DNA of 64,000 bases, from assembly GCF_964340395.1 (NCBI RefSeq), contig NC_135560.1, forward strand, positions 14,834,598 to 14,898,597. The letters are read 5' to 3'. Source of the DNA: Glandiceps talaboti. Taxonomy: Eukaryota; Hemichordata; Enteropneusta; Spengelidae. The position numbers were made by a program, and so were the translations under genes. Below, in pieces: positions 12,949 through 23,606 of this stretch (positions within the stretch are counted from its first letter, which is position 1; the number at the start of each line of letters is the position of its first letter). The notes under the pieces were generated by a model. The model had not been told where the DNA came from. It saw only the letters and a program-made list of their open reading frames with translations, and searched no databases.

Positions 12949-13520
12949 TACGTTGAAGTCATTTGTAGATTGGTTTATCTAGAAAATTTAACATTTGTTG
13001 ACCGACTATGTGTGTGAAATGCTACATGTAAAATGCATTCAGCACCCGTCTTTCTATATTTTGCATTCACTACCGTATAGACTCCAATTTGAAGTTTCTA
13101 ACCCAAATTACAGTGTACTTGTTTCAGTGTATCGTAGAACTATATATCTAGCAGATCTAGCCATTAGATACAGTGACATTTATACAACCGTTAAAAAACC
13201 CCACCAATCTAGTTAATGGATGGGTAGATTCATCTCATTGATAAAGTGAGTAATTACCTGCACCAAGAAGCTCACGTCGGGTCGAAGGTCAACCGCTACA
13301 CTCCGATGTTTTGACAGTCAATATATAACACCTTTATGGATTCGCGTGCTGTTCTACAACTTGATAAGCCTCGAACCCGGAAATTGCATTTTTCCTTGTT
13401 TTTGAGCAGTACAGCCCATCCATAAATCAGAGATTCATTATCCAATATTTCTCATTCTACCTTCACGTACTGCCCCATTTGTATTGTTATTTTATCTCCA
13501 TTGCCGTTTATTTGTCAGAC

Positions 13521-13700
13521 GTGTATGTATGTATGTATGTATGTATGTATGTATGTATGTATATATGTATGTATGTATGTATGTATGCATGCATGCATGC
13601 ATGCATGCATGCATGCATGTATGCATGTATGTATGTATGCATGTATGTATGTATGCATGTATGTATGTATGTATGTATGTATGTATGTATGTATGTATGC
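13521..13700. repeat. (ATGT)n array with an internal (ATGC)n block
   Basis: TATG units flank a GCAT block at about 13587-13618, followed by mixed units. A G-rich stretch (GGTGGGGTGGGGCGGGGG) follows at 13744-13761. Confidence 0.97.
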
Positions 13701-14346
13701 AAGTTGGGTCTAAAATGATTTTACAACACCGATGGAGGATGGAGGTGGGGTGGGGCGGGGGCTTGTTGCCAATGTAACACATAGGGAAAATACCAAACAT
13801 GTATACACAGCACGGTTTGAACAACTATAGCACCAGCTGAGTTTACGAAAAAAAAATCGACGTAATATTTTCACTAAGTCAGGGGATGAGTTAATATTCT
13901 GACAATGGGAAACTGTTGTTTATCAGACCCTTGTACTGTTAAAGGTCAGTTTGTGAAATGTACATAGTGAAATGTACATCACTCAACATATGAATACCAT
14001 GATTTGGAAGGGTAAATATTAGTCTTGAACTGCTTATAAACGTTGTGCAATTATTTTAAGTGCAATCAATACAGCATATTTGACAAAGTGATGCCATTAA
14101 CATTGGTAATGATGTGAAGGGAAAGCTGCCAACAGCAGTCGTGTTTTAAACTCACTCACGTGATCAGCTAGTGGTATATTTTCATTTATCATTTACACAC
14201 ATGATGTGCATTTGAGTATTTCAAGCTCAAACATGACAGATAGTGTGTCTGTTTCCCTATTTTCCCCCAAAGATCGTAGATATCAGAGTAGTACAGAAAT
14301 ATATAACTCGCGGAGTATATGAATATTTTTAGATCTGGGCCGTCTT

Positions 14347-14426
14347 CTATCTATCTATCTATCTATCTATCTCAACCTATCTACTACCTACCTACCTATA
14401 GTATATATATATTTATCTAACCACCC

Positions 14427-14512
<86 letters not shown>
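14347..14512. repeat. (CTAT)n and (CT)n tracts just before nAChR exon 2
   Basis: A short (CTAT)n run (14347-14373) is followed by about 40 CT units ending at 14512, only 35 bp before the exon at 14548. In the transcript this is a (CU)n tract next to the branch-point and acceptor region of a 45-nt exon. Confidence 0.95.
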
Positions 14513-14514
<2 letters not shown>

Positions 14515-14547
14515 ATAATGTTTACTGTTTTCCTTACCGCCTTACAG

Positions 14548-14592
14548 GATGAACGTAACCAAATCATGAAGGCTAACGTGTGGCTTAAACAG
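14548..14592 (+). CDS. nAChR subunit gene, exon 2 recognised (45 nt)
   Basis: A 45-nt exon, phase 0 to phase 0, between CCTTACAG and GTGAGT. It encodes DERNQIMKANVWLKQ, the conserved segment around the first beta strands of nAChR ligand-binding domains (usual form: NEKNQ or DERNQ, then TNVWL). A 45-nt exon at this place is the known size in vertebrate neuronal nAChR genes. Joining to the previous exon gives QLINVDERNQ without a frame problem. Being so short, it depends on good splice definition. The (CT)n tract just upstream may matter for that. Confidence 0.93.
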
Positions 14593-14906
14593 GTGAGTAG
14601 CAAAAGACAATTCGGAAATTCGGAATCTAATGTCTCTTGTAATCAGTACAAACCCATGTATTCAAGTTTCCACTCGCTTCGTCCCGTCGTCATAAAATCA
14701 TCCACTTCTTCTAACTTTAAGTTGAAAGTCAAAGTTATCATATATGACTTTCAAAAAAACAAAAACAAACTACGTTACGTTTTGGTATTTGTGTATTTGT
14801 TAGGGTGTACGGTGTTAGTGAGGAGTAAGAAAGTGGAGTGTATTAAGGGTGGTAACGTTTGCATATCAATAGTAATTTTTTTCCTTTTTTTCTACATTCC
14901 TCATAG

Positions 14907-15016
14907 ATGTGGACAGATTATCGGTTGACGTGGAATCCAGCCGAGTACGAAAATTTAAACATTCTTCGCGTTCCATCACATATGTTATGGCTGCCCGATA
15001 TTGTACTTTTCAATAA
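14907..15016 (+). CDS. nAChR subunit gene, exon 3 recognised (110 nt)
   Basis: A 110-nt exon with acceptor TTCCTCATAG and donor AATAA|GTAAGT, phase 0 to phase 2. It encodes [17 protein letters not shown] and then the conserved [14 protein letters not shown] segment of the nAChR extracellular domain, which leads into binding loop A. The two final bases plus the first base of the next exon form an Asn codon (FNNADGNYEV). The size of 110 nt again equals the homologous exon of vertebrate neuronal nAChR genes. The intron before it is only 314 bp. Confidence 0.94.
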
Positions 15017-15249
15017 GTAAGTCTCTAATTTGCTGAAAGAAGTTTTTCTTTTCACTTCTTCCTTCGAAAAAATTGACTTGGCATTCTGTAAATTAGTGTA
15101 CTTAGCCATTAGCATCGAACGGACACACAACTTAAGGATCTTGCCCATGTCCATCTGTGCCGTCCGTCCATGGATAATCCTATTTTTGACATCCACAATT
15201 TCAGTTAAACGTGGCACAAATGTCAGACACTAAAAGGTCTGTGTATGTC

Positions 15250-15630
15250 ACTTAATTTCGTGACTTTGACCAGTATTGTTATAAAAATGAATGTTTTCGA
15301 CCATGTGACTCTACAAGTTGCATATATAGCGACTCCATCTAGAGTCCGCAACCATATCAGAATAAGGTGTTTTTTTAACCTTTGAGCTTTGACCTTGCTC
15401 GCTTCCTTCAGAGTCAAATAGCGATTTCAACAGTTTCAAACGTTTTAAATATAGACTCCCATTCACATGTCTGTACCTATGTCTATAGAGGTAGGCGTTC
15501 AAGTCAGACACTGCCATTTGATCTTGAACTCTCCTTCATCTTCAAGGTAAAAAACCCCGACAATTTCCTCACTGATACAAAATCAAACAATTTGTAAATA
15601 TAGACACCATTCAAGTTTCAACACTAAGGT
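15250..15630. repeat. Diverged tandem repeat (about 130-146 bp units) in nAChR intron 3
   Basis: The motif ATATAG-x-GACTCCATC or a close variant recurs at about 15325, 15453 and 15598. Each is preceded by a segment rich in CTTGACC/TTTGAC-like and TTCAA(A/G)G-like words. The units are clearly related but poorly conserved, so the boundaries are approximate. Confidence 0.4.
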
Positions 15631-15767
15631 AACAATCAGAGTTCTATTACGTAAAGAACAGCTGACGTACATTGCCGTTGCAACATTACACCGTTCCAAC
15701 GCTAAAAATGAATAACTGAATTAAGTAAAAAAGTGGAATTACTCTGTTTTCTGTTGTTTTTGTCTAG

Positions 15768-16800
15768 CGCCGATGGCAACTATGAAGTAACACTGATGAC
15801 AAAAGCTCTATTATACCCTAATGGAGGCATCTACTGGCTACCACCGGCAATTTATCAAAGTTCTTGTAGAATCGACGTAGAATACTTTCCGTTCGACCAG
15901 CAAGATTGCGTGATGAAATTTGGTTCATGGACCTACGATGCCGATCAACTAGACTTGATTTTTCTAGCAGATACTGAAGGCAATGTGATAACGTCCGTTG
16001 AGTTAGAAGACTATTGGGAGAGTGGTGAATGGGATATAACAAATATGCCAGGAGAAAAACACACGATACAATATCCATCCAGTTTAGAAATATACACAGA
16101 TATAACGTATCATTTTTACATCAGGAGGAAGCCTCTGTTTTACACCGTAAATTTAGTTATACCCTGCGTATTAATTTCTTTCTTGACGGTCTTGGTGTTT
16201 TATCTACCGTCAGACTGTGGTGAGAAGATAACACTGTGTATCTCTGTATTACTGGCTCTTACTGTGTTTCTTCTCCTGATAGCGGAAATAATTCCCCCAA
16301 CGTCTCTCCTCATCCCACTGATAGGGAGGTATCTACTTTTCACTATGGTACTCGTGACAGCCTCAATCGTCATTACTGTCGTTGTGTTAAACATCCATCA
16401 TCGTTCCCCAAGTACCCACACAATGCCAAACTGGGTGAGGACAGTATTCATTCACACCCTGCCCCCGTATCTATGGATGAAACGTCATAGACCCCCGAGA
16501 AGAATCCATGAACACGATGACCACCTAACAAGTGTTATTGAAATGAAGGATATGCACTCATCACGCCACAAACCAACCATGGATACAAATTGCGTAGTTA
16601 ACGACTGCTGCTATGAAAATATTAAAAACTCGCGTTCGTCTTCATCGCCGCTGCACACTATTTCTGAAGGCCTTTACAAGGACCATAATCGCTGTAATAA
16701 GTCAAGACAGAGGAAAAGAATACCACCGAATGTGAGAGAAGCCATTGACAGCGTCAAGTTTATAGCTAATCATTTACGAAATGATGACGAATTTAAAACG
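15768..16800 (+). CDS. nAChR subunit gene, large exon: Cys-loop, loops B and C, M1-M3, cytoplasmic loop
   Basis: Acceptor TTTTTGTCTAG and donor ACG|GTAAGG; phase 2 to phase 0; 1033 nt. In order it encodes ADGNYEV (loop A Tyr); the 13-residue Cys-loop with cysteines at 15865-15867 and 15907-15909 enclosing FPFDQQ; GSWTY (loop B Trp); and the loop C region ending [18 protein letters not shown]. Loop C has no adjacent cysteine pair, so this is a non-alpha subunit. M1 starts [18 protein letters not shown]2 is [20 protein letters not shown], with the Glu of the intermediate ring and Leu 9' of the gate, as in cation-selective channels. M3 follows with [18 protein letters not shown], then HTMPNWVR. 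The cytoplasmic loop ends in the MA helix ([20 protein letters not shown]). The open frame reads on to a stop at 16924-16926 inside the intron, and it also starts upstream of the acceptor; both extensions are intronic. A single 1-kb exon here matches exon 5 of vertebrate neuronal nAChR genes. Confidence 0.96.
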
Positions 16801-17538
16801 GTAAGGGCATTAATTACATTTATTGTCTTTGCGTCAGTCATCGGAGACGATGCTAATTATCATGCGTCAGCAAACGCCGATGAAAAACGTGATAATTCCA
16901 AACTGGTCCTAATTTTGAGAACTTAACACCAAATTCCATGATGAAAGTTTGAGTTAACTTGATAGGATTCACATACTTGCCCTGCGTGAGAGCACACACA
17001 GACCCCTAATTTACACTCATGTACATTGCTCTACAAAACATGATAAATTGCATATTTATAATACCTAGAACACTATTATGAAGCACAAACACACATATTT
17101 TAAAAGTTTGTACTTCTTCTAGATATTTCTCGTGACCCACCATTCATGTGAAAAGTTCGATCACGTAGTCGTAATGCAGAAATCACATGACCTACAATAT
17201 TTCTGATATCACTTATGACAACTTAACAGAATGTCATCAGTAATCTGCATCTCAAATTGAGTACAATGTTTGTTATATATAAATTGTACTATTTGTAATA
17301 ATTTTCACATTCCACGACGTCCAGAGTTCATGAGTTACGTGTGTGATTAGTTTAATCGGGTAAAAGAAATTGTTATAGTTGTGTGATAAAATGTTAATGA
17401 ATGAATTTATATGATCAGAACATGGTTGATAAATTGTAATGGCGTCCTAAGAACGACGATTGCAATATCCATGGTTACCTTGTTCTTGAAATTCAAAAAC
17501 CTCGCTATCACTGATGTATTGCCAAGCCTGATGAGAAA

Positions 17539-17554
17539 GGGGGGGGGGGGGGGG
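17539..17554. repeat. Poly(G) run of 16
   Basis: A perfect G16 run in the last nAChR intron. Similar runs occur at 25909-25924 (G16) and 26949-26963 (C15), outside the gene. Confidence 0.95.
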
Positions 17555-18126
17555 CACGAAAACTTATGATGATCTAAAGGGGGCATGATATATTACCTAT
17601 TGATTTTCACCTATTAAAGCAGAAAGTTTGGTCAAAATATTTTCTTTCCTGCCTCTGCCCCACCTCCTCCTCAGCCGGAAATTGTGTTCATTCTCTAATA
17701 ATAAAACGTGAATGTGTACAACTAAGAGCAAAGAGCAGTAAAAGAGAAAAGAAACATAATTATATCATTAATCTCTTCAAGTGCTTACGTACTGATATGC
17801 GTATATGTATGTGTAGGTTTCAATGAGTTGATGATATACTGATTGGGGAGATACAATGATAGAAACGTACACCGTCTGCTGATTAGTTATCACCATGTCT
17901 ATTTTCAATAACTTTATTTGACCTTAAAAGGGGGTCAACTTCGTGACATCAGAGTGTCAATCACACTGTCTTGAAGACCCTGTAAACAAATAGAGGCAAT
18001 AACACGTATGGCACGACCATGTTTACAGGGTCAAGGACATGTATGAATACATTAAACCGAAAGAAACATAGATAACATTCATAAATTTCAAAAAATTTTT
18101 AATTGTCCATTGAATTGTCATTACAG

Positions 18127-18276
18127 GTGAACGAAGAGTGGAAATATGTTGCTATGGTGGTCGATCGGATTTTTCTATGGGTGTTCTTGATAGCCGTTAT
18201 CTGTGGCTCAGGAGGGATCATTCTCTCGGCGCCCCTGATATTCGATAAATATACAGCTTTGACCACACAAGGTTAA
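18127..18276 (+). CDS. nAChR subunit gene, last coding exon (M4 and C-terminus)
   Basis: Acceptor CATTACAG at 18126; the exon is in phase 0 and ends in TAA at 18274-18276. It encodes [18 protein letters not shown], the hallmark start of nAChR M4, then the hydrophobic M4 body ([20 protein letters not shown]) and a short extracellular tail [11 protein letters not shown]. Joined to the previous exon it gives [17 protein letters not shown], as expected for the family. It lies 1326 bp after the large exon. The tail length is normal and no truncation is seen. Confidence 0.95.
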   Translation: MNEEWKYVAMVVDRIFLWVFLIAVICGSGGIILSAPLIFDKYTALTTQG

Positions 18277-19777
18277 CATCTCAAATAACATTGTCAATCA
18301 ATGGGCAATATGCATTTTATGAAGTCACCTAGGTCAAGAAATGAGAAAGCGCTGTGCAGTGTTTTCTTTTTAGAAGAAGAAAATGTTACATATGCGCTTC
18401 AATGGTTATGAGCTCGACTGAGGACAAACCGGACGTGTTGTGTGCAATATTGGAGCCGTTCACCCCGACAGAAATTGCATAGGCAAAGTGCGACAAGTAT
18501 GCTCTCCTGGTGAGAAGTGTCACGCATAATTTGATATCTGTTTCTTGGCCTGGATATTGCTAACACGCAGATATGAGAGGGCCACTTTTGTTTACACAGA
18601 TAAGTATACCACGCTCTGATGTTTCGAAATCGTAACCGTATCTACCAGAATCAAAATCGCAATCATGTTTACAAGACTCTATAAGCGATGGTTGAGGGGA
18701 CTCGATGGTTCACTCGAAACAACACGGTGGGTAAAAGACCGAAATGAAGACTCATTCGAACTATCGAACTCTGTGGTAATCATTCTTTGGGTGCAAGAAT
18801 GTGAATTTTTTGAAATGTAAATATTTGACAACAACGATTTCCACTTTTGGTCACATGGCATTTTTGATCAAGTGGATTTGAACGCGCATTAACCATGACG
18901 TCATCGTTAGTAGAAACCTTTCGATGTATGTGTTTTCTTATTATTTGTTATGATATCAACCATCTGGTCTGGCTGATCAGAATTTTAAATAATTACTAAC
19001 AAAACGTTCCAAAGAGCGTTACTGTCAATCATACTAAGATGATGTTTCTCACTGAAATACGTGGTGTGTTATAACATCGTTGTTTTATAAACTGCGCCAT
19101 CAACTACTGAGGCGATATTCCGTATTTGTATGTGTTCTTTTAATAGTTTACGAACCACAATAGAACATTTAGTGGTCTGAGTTTTTTATTATTTATTAAG
19201 GGCACTCTTTTCTTCGCACCTTTTCTTTTGAATCTGTGCAGTAAAAAACTTGAAAAACGCAAGCATATTCGTATAGTTTGTAGAGCTGCATGTATCTCAG
19301 CGTTGAGGATGGTCGAATTTAGATGCAGAACACTGTTACTGGTTGAGTCTCGCCGCGCTCTTTCGCCACATGAGGGCGTCTGGCGCCTGTCTTCATCTCA
19401 GAAAGTTCTAGATCAATTAGGTCAACTGGACGATATTAGTGTATCAATTGATCAACGGGACGCTGTTCTAACGCACACTTAAATCTACAATGTGACTGTA
19501 CCCAAACGTAACCCGAAGTCTTAACGTTCGCTGTAACTCATCAATTTTCATTAGTTTCACAGAAATTTTGAATTTCATATGATTTCATTTTTAATTTTAT
19601 ATTTGTTTGGTGTATGTAATTCATGACTTCGTTATTTTCTAACTCAAACTGTACAAGTCGATTCTCACAATGACGTACAAAGGTTGTTTTTTTGAAGTCG
19701 TAGTGTTTACATGAATTTCTAACACTCTGCATGTGCAATATAACAATTAGTCGTCAATTTATGCCGCCATAACAATG

Positions 19778-19812
19778 ATGACGTCATTTACTTATTTGCA
19801 TATGATTTGCAT
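19778..19812. promoter_or_regulatory. CRE palindrome next to two perfect octamer (POU) motifs
   Basis: ATGACGTCAT (19778-19787), a perfect CREB/ATF-type palindrome, is followed by ATTTGCAT at 19794-19801 and ATTTGCAT again at 19805-19812. The two octamers start 11 bp apart, about one helical turn, on the same face. They lie about 1.5 kb after the nAChR stop. These are sequence matches only; enhancer function is inferred. Confidence 0.35.
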
Positions 19813-20099
19813 ATGGATGACAATTCTAACACATATTTATTTCAGTTTACATTGTCTTACAATGTATTATATCTTTATTGAACGAAACGTATTTTATCAT
19901 GCGTGTGTAATTTATTACATCGGTATTTCAAAGATTTTGTTTACAAAATAATTTATTTGATTTTCAAATTTGTTGCTAACATGTTTGTTTTGGGTCGATT
20001 CTTTTGTGTCTCTTTTTTTCACTGTGATTCTTCAAATCTTGGTTTATCTTTTATCTTTTATCTTGCAAAATTGAATCTATTTTCCTTTGCCGACTTTGA

Positions 20100-20105
20100 A
20101 ATAAA
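20100..20105 (+). terminator. Candidate polyadenylation signal (AATAAA)
   Basis: Canonical hexamer followed within 30 bp by T-rich DNA (GTTTTAATGTCTTTC). It is the first canonical signal that I can find after the nAChR stop codon. Use is inferred and not shown. Confidence 0.3.
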
Positions 20106-20497
20106 GTTTTAATGTCTTTCATTATCTGATTCGTTCTCCATTATCTGGACCTACCCGATTCTGACCCACCTGCTCACCTTCACTATATTTTGAGGAATTA
20201 TTTTTTCACGACAACTACGATTTGTCCAATGATTTGACCACAACGTAGTTAGCTCTTCGTATAGGAGAATAACAGCTTTGGTGTGAACCCGTTGTAAAGT
20301 ACATTAAACTTTTACATGAAATAGTTCAGTCTTTCTCATTAGCCGATTTACACATTTGCTAGTGGCATTGATGGATGATGGAACTGTGCTGGTGTGGACC
20401 TATTTTGATTGAGGTCTACATAGCAGTCACATAAATAGGAAAGGGTCAGGTAGACTGGCAGCAGTCCCTTGGGGGATTTCTCTATCTCTGTCGCCCC

Positions 20498-20507
20498 CCT
20501 CTCTCTC

Positions 20508-20579
<72 letters not shown>

Positions 20580-20590
20580 CTCTCTCTCCC
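20498..20590. repeat. (CT)n tract
   Basis: About 90 bp of nearly pure CT units with one or two interruptions. Confidence 0.97.
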
Positions 20591-22217
20591 ATAATCTTCA
20601 AATTTGTTTATGGAAAATGTGGCCACATTTTTGAATTTTTATTTTAATTTGTCAATATCAGTAGTCTCACAAGGGCTTAGTATTAACTCTACTGTTCGCA
20701 ATCACTCACTCACTATTTTACACAAAAAGAAAATAATTGTGTTAATTGTGTTATTATTGAAATAAAAAGTGAACAAAGCCCAGAGACATCAGCAGGGCTA
20801 TATTCACTCGTTTGTCAATCAGCAAATCAATAACTTTGTGGTATGCTGGTAAGGTTTGGTCAATGACAACAACATAGATTGAATAGAACATAAGAACAAA
20901 CAAATGTTTCACTTGCTGCATTCTGGGGGATGAGCGTCGATATAAAAAACCATCAACAACACTTTGCTGAGTTCACTTGTCTTTATCTTTTCATAGACTT
21001 GCTTCTCGAAACGCATTCTTGATTCCAAATGAAAATGTTTTGAAATATTCGTGTGTAGAATAAGTAAAATATTCCGCCATTTAGATGAATAATAAATGAT
21101 CTGTTCTACATTTAATTTATCAATACTAATCCGACAGTATACAAACTAACAATGTTTCGTATTTAATCATCAACAAAGTCACAGAGGGTTTGAAAAGCAG
21201 GAAAATTAAAAAAAACTGCGCTATTGATAAAAAATTAAATATTACTATGGAAACACGTCTGTGAAATAATTTAAGATTCGAAAATAAGATAAAGTGATGT
21301 ATGGAAATGTTTGAATTCATTGACTTCCTCAAACCGAAAGGTTCAAAAATTAAGAAGATAAAGAACTTCATTCACAGCTTTATGTAGCTTTGTGTAGCTT
21401 TCTTCTGCACCACTCACGTATAAACTGTTCCCATTTTTATTACTGTCCAAGTGATCACTGTAGTCTATCTACTGACCTTGGCCACCTTGACGTTCACGCC
21501 AATCAATCCCCAGAGCTGTCAGGAGCTGTGTATCATATATAGCGTTGAGAACTATAGTTGTGACCTAATAGCATATCCCAGCTTGATATTATTCTTGAAG
21601 CTGTTTAATTGGCAAACTCGAAGTCGCTTCCACAATGTCATCGAAGCAATGAGATATATGACGGATAGTTTGAGTGTCAAGGCCTGTGATTATTTGTGAT
21701 TTGCTTTTAAAATAAGCCTTGTGAATAATTAGCAAGAGAGAGTCTACTCTAATATAGTTTTTCATCTCGCTTCTTTAAGGTTACAGAGTAGGTCAACATA
21801 CCTATTTCTTTCAATTAAGTATCTAAATCTCTATCTTAACGTTTTGAAGAAAAAAAACAACTGTAGGTAATCTGCTTTTAAAAGTGTTGTGGTGCCGCTT
21901 ATCGGTGAAGATGTTGATGTTAACGGTTTTATAAGACAGTCGAACAAGTGAACGTGTACTTGTGAGGGCGATATGTACACAATCAAACTGTCGTGACATT
22001 AAAAGACCAATGTACCGTATAAACGGCCTGTCCTTTTTACAATGTAAGGCAAGGGTGGTTCACCTCCTTTTTGTGATAGCAGAAATTTATGTCTAGTGAG
22101 GAGGACTAGATTTATACTATGAAGTCTAAAATTTTATCGTCCCCTCCACAATGGTTCCGCCCATAAACTAAATAGGGGTGTGCATAGAGATTTAATCAAA
22201 CGGTGGTTGAAATAGCA

Positions 22218-22225
22218 GCAGCCGC

Positions 22226-22259
<34 letters not shown>

Positions 22260-22262
22260 CAA
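22218..22262. repeat. (CAA)n trinucleotide tract
   Basis: About 13 CAA units in a row. Confidence 0.95.
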
Positions 22263-23254
22263 ATAACTCAAAACATGTTGTTAAGATACCCTGTTTGTAA
22301 AGATTAAATGAAATATTGACAAATCAAACCCCACTTCGTGCGAAGTCTGCTTTGTCTTGAGTGATACTAAACTAGTGGCGTAAAACAAGCGACACTGTTC
22401 AAATCCAGCAGCGATAGAGAGAGAGCAGAATACATGTAGTGGTTGGTTTCGATTTGCGAATTTTCATTCAATCCTTGTTACATACGATTTGGGGGAATTG
22501 TATGTCGTTTGTAGCTACAAAACCTGTCCCTCATCTTGTCTATGAGGGGAACTATACGGAGTAGATATAGGGTAAGGTCGTAGACTGCTTGGCCCGAAGC
22601 CTATAAATCCCAGAACCAAAGCATGGAATAACTGTACGTCGTCTGCTCAGGTAGTAATTGCCGCCTAGAGCCTTCTGTTTGGTTAAGATTATGTCGACAC
22701 TTGAACCACGAGGCAAAATAAAAACTAATTTTAATTCTTTTCAATCAACAGTATGCGTGGATGGTTTGAAGGCTTATTCACTGTTTTCGTATTCTTATCC
22801 TAAAGCACTGAAGACTTAAATTCAATCCCATGACACTAACTAAAACACACACTATAATTACGTTAATGGCAAATACATTCAGTCAAACTTAAAAACAAAC
22901 ACAGTTACCTGTTGACTATTACAAACTACATCCTTCGAGATTTACAGAATAATTGTGTTCAGATATTACTACGAAGATTTTATATGAAATATAATTGCTG
23001 AATGAAACCCTAGGGGGCGCTAGTCAAACTCGTCGATATTCTAACAGTCAATGTGTCCTTTCGGGAATGACACCTGCCCCAGTAAAACATTACATAAAAG
23101 CATATAATTTATTGAGAAAGGAGCCAAGCCTTGGATACCTAAGACGGATGCCAACATATTGAAACTACTTCGTAAATCGTAAGTACGAATTGTTACTTCC
23201 TAACTATCTCACTGTGTGTCTCTGTGTTATGTCTATGAGTGTCTTGTATCTATC

Positions 23255-23606
<352 letters not shown>

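Larger units (their letters stand above)
8595..14547 (+). other. nAChR intron 1 (5953 bp), rich in repeats
   Basis: Bounded by GTAAGT at 8595 and CCTTACAG ending at 14547. It holds an interspersed repeat copy (9037-9438), a (GATA/GATG)n-(CAGA)n array, a (TA)n tract, two CATA-type tetranucleotide arrays and a (CT)n tract next to the acceptor, all listed separately. A CRE-like TGACGTCA lies at 10128-10135. No other coding region was recognised. Confidence 0.85.
18277..20120 (+). other. Probable 3' UTR of the nAChR gene and following DNA
   Basis: After the stop, the first AATAAA that I can find on the + strand is at 20100-20105, followed by a T-rich stretch. A 3' UTR of about 1.85 kb is therefore possible, though a variant signal nearer the stop could be used instead. 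A CRE-like TGACGTCA lies at 18896-18903. No other gene was recognised. The frame at 19228-19482 has no family resemblance. Confidence 0.35.

Noticed and set aside
15733-15767. ATG upstream of the large nAChR exon as a start
   Set aside because: It lies before the acceptor TTTTTGTCTAG, and the residues before ADGNYEV do not match the family.
16801-16926. Continuation of the large nAChR exon to a stop at 16926
   Set aside because: GTAAGG at 16801 is a good donor, the MA helix ends there, and the M4 exon at 18127 joins in frame.
19228-19482. 84-codon frame after the nAChR gene
   Set aside because: No recognisable family or splice context; probably 3' UTR or intergenic.
22398-22407. B-box-like GTTCAAATCC, possible tRNA or tRNA-derived SINE
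   Set aside because: No A box at the right distance and no cloverleaf could be drawn.
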